From assembly GCA_039793685.1 (NCBI GenBank), contig JBDRAL010000095.1, positions 1 to 64,000 on the forward strand: a stretch of DNA of 64,000 nucleotides. The letters are read 5' to 3'. Shown here piece after piece: positions 47,976 to 56,249 of the stretch; within the stretch, counting starts at the first letter, position 1, and the number at the start of each line of letters is the position of its first letter. Below the pieces are notes generated by a model, which saw only the letters and a list, made by a program, of their open reading frames with translations, had not been told where the DNA came from and did no database searches. A program made the position numbers and the translations under genes. Source of the DNA: JAAFHI01 sp039793685 (GTDB lineage: Bacteria; Acidobacteriota; Blastocatellia; Chloracidobacteriales; Chloracidobacteriaceae).

Positions 47976-49607
47976 TTGTCCGGAAAAAATCAAGCTCCCG
48001 CCTCCCGCCGCGTCGCCGCCATCGACATCGGGTCGAACTCGCTTCACCTGATCGTCGCCGAGGCGCGTCCCGGCCAACGCTTCCGCATCGTCGAGCGCGA
48101 AAAGGAAATGGTTCGCCTCGCCGCCGGAACGCTCCACACGCATCACATTTCCCCGGCCCGGACGGACGCCGCCATCGCGACGCTGAAACGCTTCGCGGCG
48201 CTCGCCCAGGCGCTCGGCGCGTCGCCGATCATCGTGACCGCCACGAGCGCCGTCCGCGAGGCGTGGAATCGGGACGTCTTCCTGCGCCGGGTCGAACGCG
48301 AAACGGGCCTCCAGATTGAAATCCTGCCCGGCGTCGAGGAAGCGCGGCTCATCGCGCTCGCCGTAAGCGAGGTGACCGATTTCGGCGGCGAGCGGGCGCT
48401 CATCATCGACATCGGCGGCGGCAGCACCGAGTTCATCCTGACCCGGGGCGAGACGCCGGACTACCTCGCGTCGGTCAAACTCGGCGCGGTCCGCCTGCAC
48501 GAACAGTTTTTGAAGAAGAACGATCCGCCGACCAAATCCGACGTCGAGGCGCTCACGACCTACGCCCGCAGCGGCCTCGTCCGGACCGTGCGCGAAATCC
48601 GCGCCGCCGGAAAGTTCCGCCGAGTCATCGGAACGTCAGGGTCCATCCTCGGCCTCGCCGCCGCTTTACAGGCGTTTTCAGGCGATTTGGAGCCAAAATC
48701 GACCTCCGCTCCGATTTCCGGCGAAAAACTCTCCCTGAAGGGTTTGGAACCACTCAACCGCCAGCTCCAGCGGATGTCGCTCAAGGAAAGACGCAAGGCC
48801 CCGGGCCTCGACAGCCGCCGGGCCGACATCATCGTGGCGGGCGGCCTCCTGCTCGAAACGATCATGCGGGAACTCGACATCGCCGAGCTGACGACCTGCG
48901 ACTGGTCGCTGCGCGAGGGAATGATCCTGAACTACCTGCGGGAACACGCCCCCGACCTGCTCGCGCCGCGCGCGCGGGAAGCGGGCGGCGAAAGCGTCCG
49001 GATGCAGAGCGTGCTGACGGTGGCGCGGCGCTACGAGTACGAAGCGGTCCATTCCCACCACACCGCCAAGCTGGCCGGACGAATCTTCGACGGCACCCGG
49101 GCGCTCCACGGGCTGGGCGCGGTCGAGCGGGAGTGGCTCGAATACGGCGCGCTGCTCCACGACATCGGGTACCACATTTCCCACGGCAGCCACCACAAGC
49201 ACGGGCTGTACCTCATCCGCCACGCCGAGCTGCCCGGCTTCCACACCGACGAGGTCGCGGTCATCGCGGCGCTCGTCCGGTACCACCGCGGGTCGATGCC
49301 CAAGCGCAAGCACGAGGAGTTCGTCCGGCTCTCGCCCGCGAAGCAGACGGCGGTTTTGAAACTCACCGCCCTGCTCCGGCTCGCCGATGCCTTCGACCGG
49401 CGGCATCAGGGCGTGGTGGACGACCTCGACGTCCGCCTGCGCGGCAAGCGCCTCACGCTGACGCCGCTCACGGCGAACCCCTGCGACCTGGAACTCTGGT
49501 GCGCCAACCGGGCCATCGAAACCTTCCGGACGATCTTTCCGAACGTCGAGGTCGACATCCGCCGACCGGTCGCGGGCGGACGCTCAACGGCGGCTGGAAA
49601 CCGCTGA
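47976..49607 (+). CDS. Ppx/GppA exopolyphosphatase-type protein with HD domain
   Basis: A 543-residue protein. Residues ~10-300 carry the Ppx/GppA ASKHA core: VAAIDIGSNSLHLIVAEA, LIIDIGGGSTEFILTRG and MVRLAAGTL. The C-terminal ~200 residues form an HD domain (HHTAKLAGRIFD, LLHDIGYHISHGSHHKHGLYLI, RYHRGSMPKRKH). Such fusions hydrolyse polyphosphate or (p)ppGpp-related substrates. The start is probably TTG 47976 (GAGG 10 nt upstream), as no earlier ATG is in frame. Confidence 0.9.
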   Translation: MSGKNQAPASRRVAAIDIGSNSLHLIVAEARPGQRFRIVEREKEMVRLAAGTLHTHHISPARTDAAIATLKRFAALAQALGASPIIVTATSAVREAWNRDVFLRRVERETGLQIEILPGVEEARLIALAVSEVTDFGGERALIIDIGGGSTEFILTRGETPDYLASVKLGAVRLHEQFLKKNDPPTKSDVEALTTYARSGLVRTVREIRAAGKFRRVIGTSGSILGLAAALQAFSGDLEPKSTSAPISGEKLSLKGLEPLNRQLQRMSLKERRKAPGLDSRRADIIVAGGLLLETIMRELDIAELTTCDWSLREGMILNYLREHAPDLLAPRAREAGGESVRMQSVLTVARRYEYEAVHSHHTAKLAGRIFDGTRALHGLGAVEREWLEYGALLHDIGYHISHGSHHKHGLYLIRHAELPGFHTDEVAVIAALVRYHRGSMPKRKHEEFVRLSPAKQTAVLKLTALLRLADAFDRRHQGVVDDLDVRLRGKRLTLTPLTANPCDLELWCANRAIETFRTIFPNVEVDIRRPVAGGRSTAAGNR

Positions 49608-49714
49608 AAAACGCTTCTTCAACCGGTTTCTCAACTTTCACGAAAACGGCCCTTTTACTACTTCCATTATGAAAGCGATTTTTCATGCATGGTTCCAGTA
49701 GTAGTAATAGGGCC

Positions 49715-49894
49715 TGTGGAAATGTGGAAAATTTTTTGGAAAATGTTGATTCCAAAAGTTTTATGCCTGAGAAAATCCTGTGAAAAAAGCTGTGGAAAAA
49801 AACTGGCCCGCTGTGGAACCTGTGGAACCTTCGACGGAGGGCCGAAACGGTTCCACAGGTTCCACAGCGGGTCCACAGGAAGTTTTCCACAGAT
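49715..49894. promoter_or_regulatory. DnaA-box-like cluster 3' of dnaA, with a perfect 22-bp palindrome
   Basis: TGTGGAAAT (49715), TGTGGAAAA (49723, 49791, 49886) and TTTTCCACA (49873) repeats lie between the Ppx gene and the dnaA stop. The last two form a perfect 22-bp palindrome with centre AGATCT (49873-49894). Further TGTGGAACC and GGTTCCACA copies are at 49812, 49821 and 49849. The rest of this 308-bp gap has a loose inverted repeat around 49650-49705. Confidence 0.7.
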
Positions 49895-49915
49895 CTGTGG
49901 AAAAACTGTGTAAAT

Positions 49916-51307
49916 CTACTTTAATGAACTAATTAGATTATTGATGAGCCTGTGGAAATCGCCCTGGCTGCCATAAAGCCCGGCGATCTTCTCGCAACTG
50001 TGCATGACGGTCGTGTGATGCTTGTTTCCGAAGTGCCGACCGATCTCGGGAAGGCTGTGGGAGGTCAGTTGCTTGCACAGATACATGGCCACCTGGCGGG
50101 GCACGGCGATATTGCGGGAATTGTTTTTCGACTTGAGGTCGTTCGGCCGAAGACCGTAGTGATCGGCCACCACGCGCTGGATCATCTCGATGGTGATGGC
50201 GCGTTCCTCTTCCTCGATGTTGAGGACTTCCTTGCAGAGTTCGATGTCGATCGGGCGCTTCTTGAGCGAGGCGTAGGCCACCAGCCGGATGAGCGAGCCT
50301 TCAAGTTCGCGGATGTTCGACTTGATCTTGCCCGCGATAAAAAGCGCCACGTTGTCGTTAAGATCAATCTTCTCGATGTCGGCCTTGCGCTTCAGAATCG
50401 CGACCTTGGTTTCGAGGTCGGGCGGCTGGAGGTCGGCGATGAGGCCCCATTCGAACCGCGAGTGGAGGCGTTCTTCAAGCGTCGGAATTTCGCGCGGCGG
50501 GCAGTCGCTCGAAATGATGATCTGCTTCTGGGCGTCATAAAGCGCGTTGAAGGTGTGGAAAAACTCCTCCTGCGTCCGCTCCTTGCCCGCGATGAACTGA
50601 ATGTCGTCGATCATCAGCACGTCGATTCCGCGGTACTTTTCGCGAAAGGCCTGCGCCTTGTCGTACCGGATCGCGTTGATGAGTTCGTTCATGAACTTTT
50701 CGGACGAAATGTAGACCAGCCGGGTGTGGCGGTCGCGGCCGCGGACGGCGTGCCCGATGGCGTGCATGAGGTGGGTTTTGCCCAGTCCCACCCCGCCGTA
50801 GACGAACAGCGGGTTGTAGGTGCGCGACGGCGCTTCGGCCACCGCGAGCGACGCGGCGTGGGCGAACTGGTTGCACGAGCCGACGACGAAGGTGTCGAAC
50901 GTGTATTTCGGATTGAGCGGGAGTTCGAGGGGTTCGAGATCGACGATCCGGGCCGCCGGCATGTCTTCCGCCTCGGTCAGCGACAGCGAAAGCTGGCCGC
51001 CGGGGCCGCCGGTAAAGCTCGCCGCGCGCTCGGGCGAGATCGACGGATGTTCATCGGTGACTTCCGCGCCGGTGATGATGAAATCCACCCGGTGCCCGTC
51101 GAGACCGACCGCCGCGAGCGATTCCTCCAGAATGTCGCCGTAGCTTTCCGAGATCCAGTTTTTGTAACTGACCGTCGGTACGCCGAAAAAAATTGTATCG
51201 TCTTGCGTGGAGTGGAGTGTAACCGGCTTGAACCAGGTATTGAAACTTTCGTGATTCAGGCGCTTCTCGATCTCCTGCATCAGGGCTGCCCACTTCTCTG
51301 CATCCAT
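49916..51307 (-). CDS. dnaA: Chromosomal replication initiator DnaA
   Basis: A 463-residue DnaA: domain I (KWAALMQEIEKRLNHESFNTWFKP), linker, AAA+ domain with Walker A GGVGLGKTH and Walker B VLMIDDIQF, lid LEERLHSRFEWGL, and domain IV with the DNA-reading motif GNKHHTTVMHSCEKI. The ATG at 51307 follows AGGGG. It reads away from the gene at 51644, and both of its flanks contain TTTTCCACA boxes. The usual downstream dnaN/recF/gyrB are not present; a Ppx-HD gene follows instead. Confidence 0.97.
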   Translation of the reverse strand: MDAEKWAALMQEIEKRLNHESFNTWFKPVTLHSTQDDTIFFGVPTVSYKNWISESYGDILEESLAAVGLDGHRVDFIITGAEVTDEHPSISPERAASFTGGPGGQLSLSLTEAEDMPAARIVDLEPLELPLNPKYTFDTFVVGSCNQFAHAASLAVAEAPSRTYNPLFVYGGVGLGKTHLMHAIGHAVRGRDRHTRLVYISSEKFMNELINAIRYDKAQAFREKYRGIDVLMIDDIQFIAGKERTQEEFFHTFNALYDAQKQIIISSDCPPREIPTLEERLHSRFEWGLIADLQPPDLETKVAILKRKADIEKIDLNDNVALFIAGKIKSNIRELEGSLIRLVAYASLKKRPIDIELCKEVLNIEEEERAITIEMIQRVVADHYGLRPNDLKSKNNSRNIAVPRQVAMYLCKQLTSHSLPEIGRHFGNKHHTTVMHSCEKIAGLYGSQGDFHRLINNLISSLK

Positions 51308-51377
51308 AAAACTGACCCCTTGAACCCGCGGCTCATTTGTTCGTGTCGAATTACTGATTCTAAAGCGGAAAATATCT

Positions 51378-51421
51378 TTTTCCACAACTTTTCCACAGGA
51401 TTCGGGGAAGGTTGTGGAAAT
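51378..51421. promoter_or_regulatory. DnaA-box-like cluster upstream of dnaA
   Basis: TTTTCCACA at 51378-51386 and 51389-51397 (11 bp apart) and TGTGGAAAT at 51413-51421, within the 336-bp divergent gap between dnaA and the VWA gene. AAATCCACA is at 51526. Candidate autoregulatory or origin sites. Confidence 0.65.
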
Positions 51422-51643
51422 CTTGGAGTGTGTTTCTAAAGTACGATAGATAAAGGACTTACAGAAGGAAATCGTGCTTTTGGCAGGCCGCCAGACTACC
51501 ATACCGGGCAGGGACAGACAAGAAAAATCCACAGCTTCGAATGTATAAGTTCATACCCCCCCGTGGACAACCCGCGACCCCTTTGCGACAATCTTTCGGC
51601 CGACGATTTCATGAAAAATTTTTCCCAGCGAGGCATGACACCC

Positions 51644-52660
51644 ATGGCGACCGCCTTCCTTCGATCTCCGTTCCGGACGCTGACCACTCTGACCCTTGCC
51701 GCGTTTCTGGCCGGCGGAGCAGCCATTGCTCCGGCCCAGGACCGTTCCGGGAAAAAGCCGCCCCGTCCCGATGCCCCGTCCTCCGGCCAGTCCGGGGGGC
51801 AGAAGGACGAGGTCATCAGTGTCGGGACCGACCTCGTCGTGATGGACGTGTCGGTGTTCGACCAGAACAACCGGTTCGTCGCCGACCTCAAACAGGACGT
51901 TTTCAAGATTTACGAAAATCAGGTCGAGCAGAAAATCGAGTACTTCAGCCGCGACGAGGCCCCGGTCAGCCTCGGTTTCGTCATCGACACGAGCGGCTCG
52001 ATGCGCTCGCGGCGCAACGAAGTCATCGAGGCGGTCAAGATTCTCACCCGCTCGGCCAAGCGCGGCGACGAGTTCTTCCTCGTCGATTTCAAGAACAAGC
52101 CGGAACTGGCCGAGGAATTCACGCCGCGCGCCGCCGACATCGACGACGCGGTGGACAACATCGTCTGGAGCGGCGGGACGGCGCTCATCGACGCGGTTCA
52201 GGTTTCCGCCGAGTACGCCAACAAGGAAGGCAAAAACCGCCGCAAGGCGATCATCGTCATCTCGGACGGCGACGAGCGCGACAGCTACTACAGCCGCCAG
52301 CAGATCGTGAAGCTGATGCAGGAATATGACGTGCAGGTCTACATCATCGGCATCACCGATGACCTCGACAGTGAGGGCGGTATTTTCAAGAAATCCACCA
52401 AGGCGAAGGCGACCGGCCTGATCAACCAGATTGCGACCGAAACCGGCGGCCGGTCGTTCTTCCCGCAGTCGAACGCCGAAATTGTGGACATTGCCCGCCA
52501 GATCAACGCCGACCTGCGGACGCAGTACTCAATTGGCTTCACCTCGACAAACGATAAAAAAGACGGGACTTTTCGGAAAATCACCATCCGGGTGGACGAC
52601 GGAAAGCGCAAGCTCGTCGCCCGGTCGCGCAACGGCTACACCGCGCCGAAGGGCCAGTAA
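51644..52660 (+). CDS. VWFA-related acidobacterial secreted protein
   Basis: A 338-residue protein: signal peptide (LTTLTLAAFLAGGAAIAPAQ), a proline-rich linker, a small N-terminal beta segment (VVMDVSVFDQNNRFVADLKQDVFKIYENQVEQKI) and a VWA domain with MIDAS D115-T-S-G-S, the loop SGGTALIDA and SDGDERDSY. This arrangement matches the TIGR03436 family largely confined to Acidobacteria. It probably binds metal-dependent partners outside the cell. ATG 51644 is picked because GAGG lies 9-10 nt upstream and the signal peptide then starts at the N-terminus; ATGs at 51611 and 51635 are alternatives. Confidence 0.9.
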   Translation: MATAFLRSPFRTLTTLTLAAFLAGGAAIAPAQDRSGKKPPRPDAPSSGQSGGQKDEVISVGTDLVVMDVSVFDQNNRFVADLKQDVFKIYENQVEQKIEYFSRDEAPVSLGFVIDTSGSMRSRRNEVIEAVKILTRSAKRGDEFFLVDFKNKPELAEEFTPRAADIDDAVDNIVWSGGTALIDAVQVSAEYANKEGKNRRKAIIVISDGDERDSYYSRQQIVKLMQEYDVQVYIIGITDDLDSEGGIFKKSTKAKATGLINQIATETGGRSFFPQSNAEIVDIARQINADLRTQYSIGFTSTNDKKDGTFRKITIRVDDGKRKLVARSRNGYTAPKGQ

Positions 52661-52706
52661 CCGGCGGACGGCTCGCGGGGGCCTGTGAATATTTCCGCAA
52701 CAGTTC

Positions 52707-52890
52707 TGTGGAAAACTTGTGGAAAACTTGTGGAAAATGAAAACGGAGGCGCTTTGAACAGCGTCTCCGTTTTTCATTGAAACCAAGAACAGGCTTCAAA
52801 AACCGTATGATTCACCCATTTCCTCAAGTAATTTCAAGCTGAGGAAAATTTCCACAAGGCCTGTGGAAAACTTGTGGAAAAAGTGGATAA
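52707..52890. promoter_or_regulatory. Candidate oriC: regularly spaced DnaA-box-like sites
   Basis: TGTGGAAAA occurs at 52707, 52718 and 52729 with exact 11-bp spacing, and again at 52862 and 52873 (11 bp), then AGTGGATAA (reverse complement TTATCCACT) at 52882. ATTTCCACA is at 52848. Same-face helical phasing on either side of a terminator hairpin argues for cooperative protein binding. The region 52661-52920 has no gene. Confidence 0.65.
52740..52776. terminator. Rho-independent terminator after the VWA gene
   Basis: AAAACGGAGGCGCT-TTGAAC-AGCGTCTCCGTTTTT: 10-bp or longer stem with A and T tracts, usable in both directions. It lies between the two groups of DnaA-like boxes. Confidence 0.88.
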
Positions 52891-52920
52891 AGCCCTGAGA
52901 AAAGATACTTTGCCGGAATG

Positions 52921-53598
52921 TTACATTGCCGGTTCCGAAGACGGTGGCTGAAACCCGAACGCCAGAATCATATCCGTCACCCCGTCGATGTACGGGCCCC
53001 ACTGGGCCGGGGTGAGTTGGTCGATGAGGACGCACTGCATCGCGATGGCATCGACCGAGTGAATGATGATGGCGGCGGCGACCGGAACTTCGACCGACTG
53101 GAGGCGACCCGCTTCCCTCGCCTTTTCGAGTAAAAGACCCAGGTGATGCACCGACCGGTGGATGAAATCCTTCCGGATGGCGTTGATGTCGGGGTCTTTT
53201 TCCGCCATCTCATGAAGGATGCGGTTGAGGCCCGGCGTGAGCGCCTTGTTCTTGAACACCCGTTCAATCGATTCCCGGATGCACTCGCGCCCCTTGCAGC
53301 CGAGCAGATCCTCCTCGGGAAAATTGCTGAACACGGCGTCGAGCCGTTCGCTGACGAGTTGTTCGAAAATCAGCAGGAGCAGTTTCCGCTTGTCCGTGAA
53401 ATAGGCATAGAACGACCCGATGCTCACCCCCGCGGCGGCGGCGATGTCATTCGAGGTCGTTTTTTCGAATCCGCGTTCCTCGAAAAGCTGAATCGCGGCT
53501 TCAATGATCTTTTCACGCGTTCTCCGGCTGCGTTCCTGTTTCGGCATCGGAATGCCGGTAGGCTGCGCCGCCGCACCGTCGGTCATAAAGGTTGACAT
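52921..53598 (-). CDS. TetR-family regulator
   Basis: A 225-residue repressor: RRTREKIIEAAIQLFEERGFEKTTSNDIAAAAGVSIGSFYAYFTDKRKLLL is the helix-turn-helix, and the remainder is the ligand/dimer domain with C(GCKGRECIRES). The ligand is unknown. The region upstream of its start contains no obvious partner gene except the small secreted protein at 53879. Start is uncertain among ATG 53598, ATG 53583 and GTG 53607. Confidence 0.9.
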   Translation of the reverse strand: MSTFMTDGAAAQPTGIPMPKQERSRRTREKIIEAAIQLFEERGFEKTTSNDIAAAAGVSIGSFYAYFTDKRKLLLLIFEQLVSERLDAVFSNFPEEDLLGCKGRECIRESIERVFKNKALTPGLNRILHEMAEKDPDINAIRKDFIHRSVHHLGLLLEKAREAGRLQSVEVPVAAAIIIHSVDAIAMQCVLIDQLTPAQWGPYIDGVTDMILAFGFQPPSSEPAM

Positions 53599-53748
53599 AG
53601 GCACCACATCGGAAATTACCGGTTGTCGATTGGGTGGGGCATCGTAGCAGACCCGCCGGACCGTGTTACAAGAACTTTTTCACACCCTTTCGGGTTGCCT
53701 GCTCGAACCCGAACCGGAAAACTTTTCCGGAATCTTCGGATTTTTGAT

Positions 53749-53777
53749 TTGACAAACTGAACCTGAGTTCATATTTT
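53749..53777 (+). promoter_or_regulatory. Sigma-70 promoter for the 53879 gene
   Basis: TTGACA (53749-53754) is 17 nt from TATTTT (53772-53777). The upstream CTTCGGATTTTTGATTT motif (about 53734) adjoins the -35 box. Confidence 0.6.
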
Positions 53778-53878
53778 GCGTATATCGAAACTGAATAGAA
53801 GTTCGGATTCGAAAAAAGTTCGAATTTCTTCCTTGAGACGAATTTTTTCCTCGGCGATGCCGACAGGAGGGTTGGACG

Positions 53879-54217
53879 ATGAAGAAGCTGATTCTTGGAG
53901 TTCTTTTTACGGCGTTGATGGTGGTTCCGGTGCTGGCGGCCAAGAAGGTCAAGCGCGAAATGATGATCCCGCGCGACTGCCAGGTGCAGGGGCAGAACCT
54001 GAAGGCCGGTAACTACACAGTCGAATTCAACGACGCCGAAGGCGGCGAACTGGTCGTCACCGAAGGCAAGAAGGAAGTTGCCCGGACGCCCTACAAAATC
54101 GTCGAACTCGCAAAGCCCGCCTCCTCCGACATCGTGGTCTTCGCGACCAAGGACGGCGTGCGCACCATCGCCCGCATCGAAATGAAGGGTTCCAAGTCGG
54201 CGATCTCGCTCGACTAA
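53879..54217 (+). CDS. Small secreted protein, 112 residues
   Basis: A 112-residue exported protein: signal peptide LILGVLFTALMVVPVLA, then KKVKREMMIPRDCQVQGQNLKAGNYTVEFNDAEGGELVVTEG, a compact beta domain. No named family, but the pattern looks like acidobacterial conserved secreted proteins. Expression signals are strong: consensus promoter (53749), AGGAGG ribosome site and a terminator. Confidence 0.8.
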   Translation: MKKLILGVLFTALMVVPVLAAKKVKREMMIPRDCQVQGQNLKAGNYTVEFNDAEGGELVVTEGKKEVARTPYKIVELAKPASSDIVVFATKDGVRTIARIEMKGSKSAISLD

Positions 54218-54265
54218 ACGACTTTCCTCACTCGTGGGGAACTTTGGTTGGACGTGTGGAAATGA

Positions 54266-54303
54266 AAAAGGCGTTCGCACTGGTTGCGGACGCCTCTTTT
54301 TTT
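54266..54303 (+). terminator. Terminator after the small secreted protein
   Basis: AGGCGTTCGCA-CTGG-TTGCGGACGCCT followed by CTTTTTTT. Stem of about 10 bp with one mismatch. Confidence 0.85.
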
Positions 54304-54427
54304 AGTTGTTAGCGGCTAGTGGTTAGCAGTTAGCAGTTAGCAAAAGACAAATGGGAATCTTCGTTAAATAGTTCTTCCAAAAGGCTTTTTACTAACTACT
54401 AACTACTAACTACTATCTGCTAACTAC
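54303..54427. repeat. Heptad palindrome: TAGCAGT and ACTAACT arrays
   Basis: Left array TAGTTGT, TAGCGGC, TAGTGGT, TAGCAGT, TAGCAGT, TAGCAAA (54303-54344). Right array ACTAACT x3, ACTATCT, GCTAACT, ACTG (54391-54427). They are inverted, and the right one contains the TAG stop of the M28 gene (54424-54426). It sits between two convergent genes. Confidence 0.9.
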
Positions 54428-56034
54428 TGTTTCTTCCACCGATCAATCTTCAGCCGCTGGTCGCGGTTGGCCACGCGCCACGCCGTCGCGTAAACGAACC
54501 GTCCGATGCGGGCCATTTTCTCGAAGTCGATCTTGTCCACCGTGTCGGTCGGCCGGTGGTAGTCCACATGCAAACCGGTGAAATAAAAGATGATCGGAAT
54601 TCCCTTCTTGGCGAAATTCCAGTGGTCGCTCCGGTAAAACAGCCGGGTCGGATTGTTTTCGTCGTTGTAGGTGTAGTCGAGATTCAGTTTCGATACATCC
54701 TTGTTGGTCTGTTCGTTCAACTCCATCAGTTCGGTGCTGTGTTTGTCGGCGCCAATGACGAACACGCCGTCCCGGTCGGTCAGCTTGGCATTTTCGGGGG
54801 AGGTGTCGTTGGCCGCCCGTGACCGGCCGACCATGTCGATGTTGAAATCCGTCACGATGGATTCCAGCGGTACAAGCGGTTCCTGGTCGGTGAAAAAGCC
54901 TGATCCGACCAGACCGAGTTCCTCACCCGTATTGAACAGCACGAGAATCGACCGCCGGGGCTTGCTTTTCGAAAACGCCCGCGCCATTTCGAGAACCGTG
55001 GAAGTCCCCGAACCGTCATCATCCGCGCCGGGATAAATTTTATCCCCTTCCGCTTTCAGGTGGTCGTAGTGCGCGCTCAGGACGATAAATTCTTTTTTCA
55101 GAATGGGATCCGAGCCTTCGAGGATTCCGACGACGTTCTGGCCGTACTCAACTGCTTCCTTCACCGTCGAGCGAATGCCGCAGAGTTCACCGCCTTTTGC
55201 TTCCAGGGCGATCCCTTCCTTCCCCTTTGCCAGAACGTCTTCCAGTTTCAGATTGAATCCCTGAAGAATCCGCGTCGCGAGGGTCGGTCCGGCCAGAAAC
55301 GCGGGAAGCGGGGCCGCCGCGCCCTCGGGCCGTTTGCCGCCGGTGCGTGGTCCGCGCCGACTGGCCATCGCCCGGAACTGATCCCACCCGCGGACGGCGT
55401 TTTCATCCGGAAGAACGATCACCGCCGCCGCGCCGGCTTTCGTCGCGGCTTCCCGGCGAAGATCCCCGGTCGGCTTCTTTTCGCCGACTTCCTTCGGCCA
55501 GTAACCGGCCGGAAGACACACCGCGATTTTTCCCCGGACATCCACGCCTTTGTAGCTGTCGATTTCCGGCAGCGAAACGCCGAAACCGACAAACACCAGT
55601 TCGGCCTTGGTTTCAAACTCGGACGGCAATCCGACCGGCGGCGCGCCAATGAAATCGTCGCCGTATTTGAACGTCTGCTCGCCAAGCGTCACCGTCGCGG
55701 GATTTTCGTCGGCAGTCCGGGTGATAAACGGCACTTTCTGGAAAAAACTGCCGTCCTTGGCCGCGCCCCGGTAGCCATAGGATTCAAGCTGCGACGCGAG
55801 ATAGCGCGCGGCGATGCGGTTGCCGGAACTCAGCGTGTAGCGGCCGCCCAATTCCTGGGAAGCCAGAAACGTAAGATGGCGTTTGAGTTCGGAAGGCTGA
55901 ATGTCGTCCACGTTGGCCGGCAGCGGCAGCGGACCGGTCCCGGCGAAACCGACCGACGTCAGCAGCAGCGGGACGATGAGAAACGCGACCGCCAGCCGTC
56001 GGCGGGCGGAAAACGAGCGAAGGAACTTCGTCAT
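54424..56034 (-). CDS. Secreted M28 family aminopeptidase
   Basis: A 536-residue protein: signal peptide (AVAFLIVPLLLTSVGFAG), a PA-domain insert (about 140-250, KAGAAAVIVLPDENAV), and the M28 zinc domain: H/D in SAHYDH, bridging D in GADDDGSGT, catalytic and metal Glu in NTGEELGLVGS, D in NIDMVGR and H in VDYHRPTD. All ligands are present, so it is an active exported aminopeptidase. The ATG at 56034 gives the signal peptide near the N-terminus. Confidence 0.92.
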   Translation of the reverse strand: MTKFLRSFSARRRLAVAFLIVPLLLTSVGFAGTGPLPLPANVDDIQPSELKRHLTFLASQELGGRYTLSSGNRIAARYLASQLESYGYRGAAKDGSFFQKVPFITRTADENPATVTLGEQTFKYGDDFIGAPPVGLPSEFETKAELVFVGFGVSLPEIDSYKGVDVRGKIAVCLPAGYWPKEVGEKKPTGDLRREAATKAGAAAVIVLPDENAVRGWDQFRAMASRRGPRTGGKRPEGAAAPLPAFLAGPTLATRILQGFNLKLEDVLAKGKEGIALEAKGGELCGIRSTVKEAVEYGQNVVGILEGSDPILKKEFIVLSAHYDHLKAEGDKIYPGADDDGSGTSTVLEMARAFSKSKPRRSILVLFNTGEELGLVGSGFFTDQEPLVPLESIVTDFNIDMVGRSRAANDTSPENAKLTDRDGVFVIGADKHSTELMELNEQTNKDVSKLNLDYTYNDENNPTRLFYRSDHWNFAKKGIPIIFYFTGLHVDYHRPTDTVDKIDFEKMARIGRFVYATAWRVANRDQRLKIDRWKKQ

Positions 56035-56192
56035 GCGCGGAAAATCCTTTGAAGATATTCGGATTGGGTGAGTATGCGGCGGAAACGCCACCCGTTCAAC
56101 GCTCGCCGCCCCGTACGAGTTTCACCGGTCGGAACAATTTTTTCGAATCCGGAAACTTTGGAGATTCATTCATCGTACGCGCGCGCGATCCT

Positions 56193-56198
56193 TATAAT
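56193..56198 (+). promoter_or_regulatory. -10 box TATAAT upstream of the 56250 gene
   Basis: Perfect TATAAT about 52 nt before the chosen ATG; no clear -35. It places the transcription start downstream of ATG 56199, favouring the ATG at 56250. Confidence 0.4.
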
Positions 56199-56249
56199 AT
56201 GGATGTGTCCGGAAATTCCGTCCTCGACGGCAGATGGAGCGTGAACCCG

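Noticed and set aside
55060..56052. 330-residue open frame antisense to the M28 peptidase
   Set aside because: No domain, and the opposite strand has an intact zinc peptidase with signal peptide.
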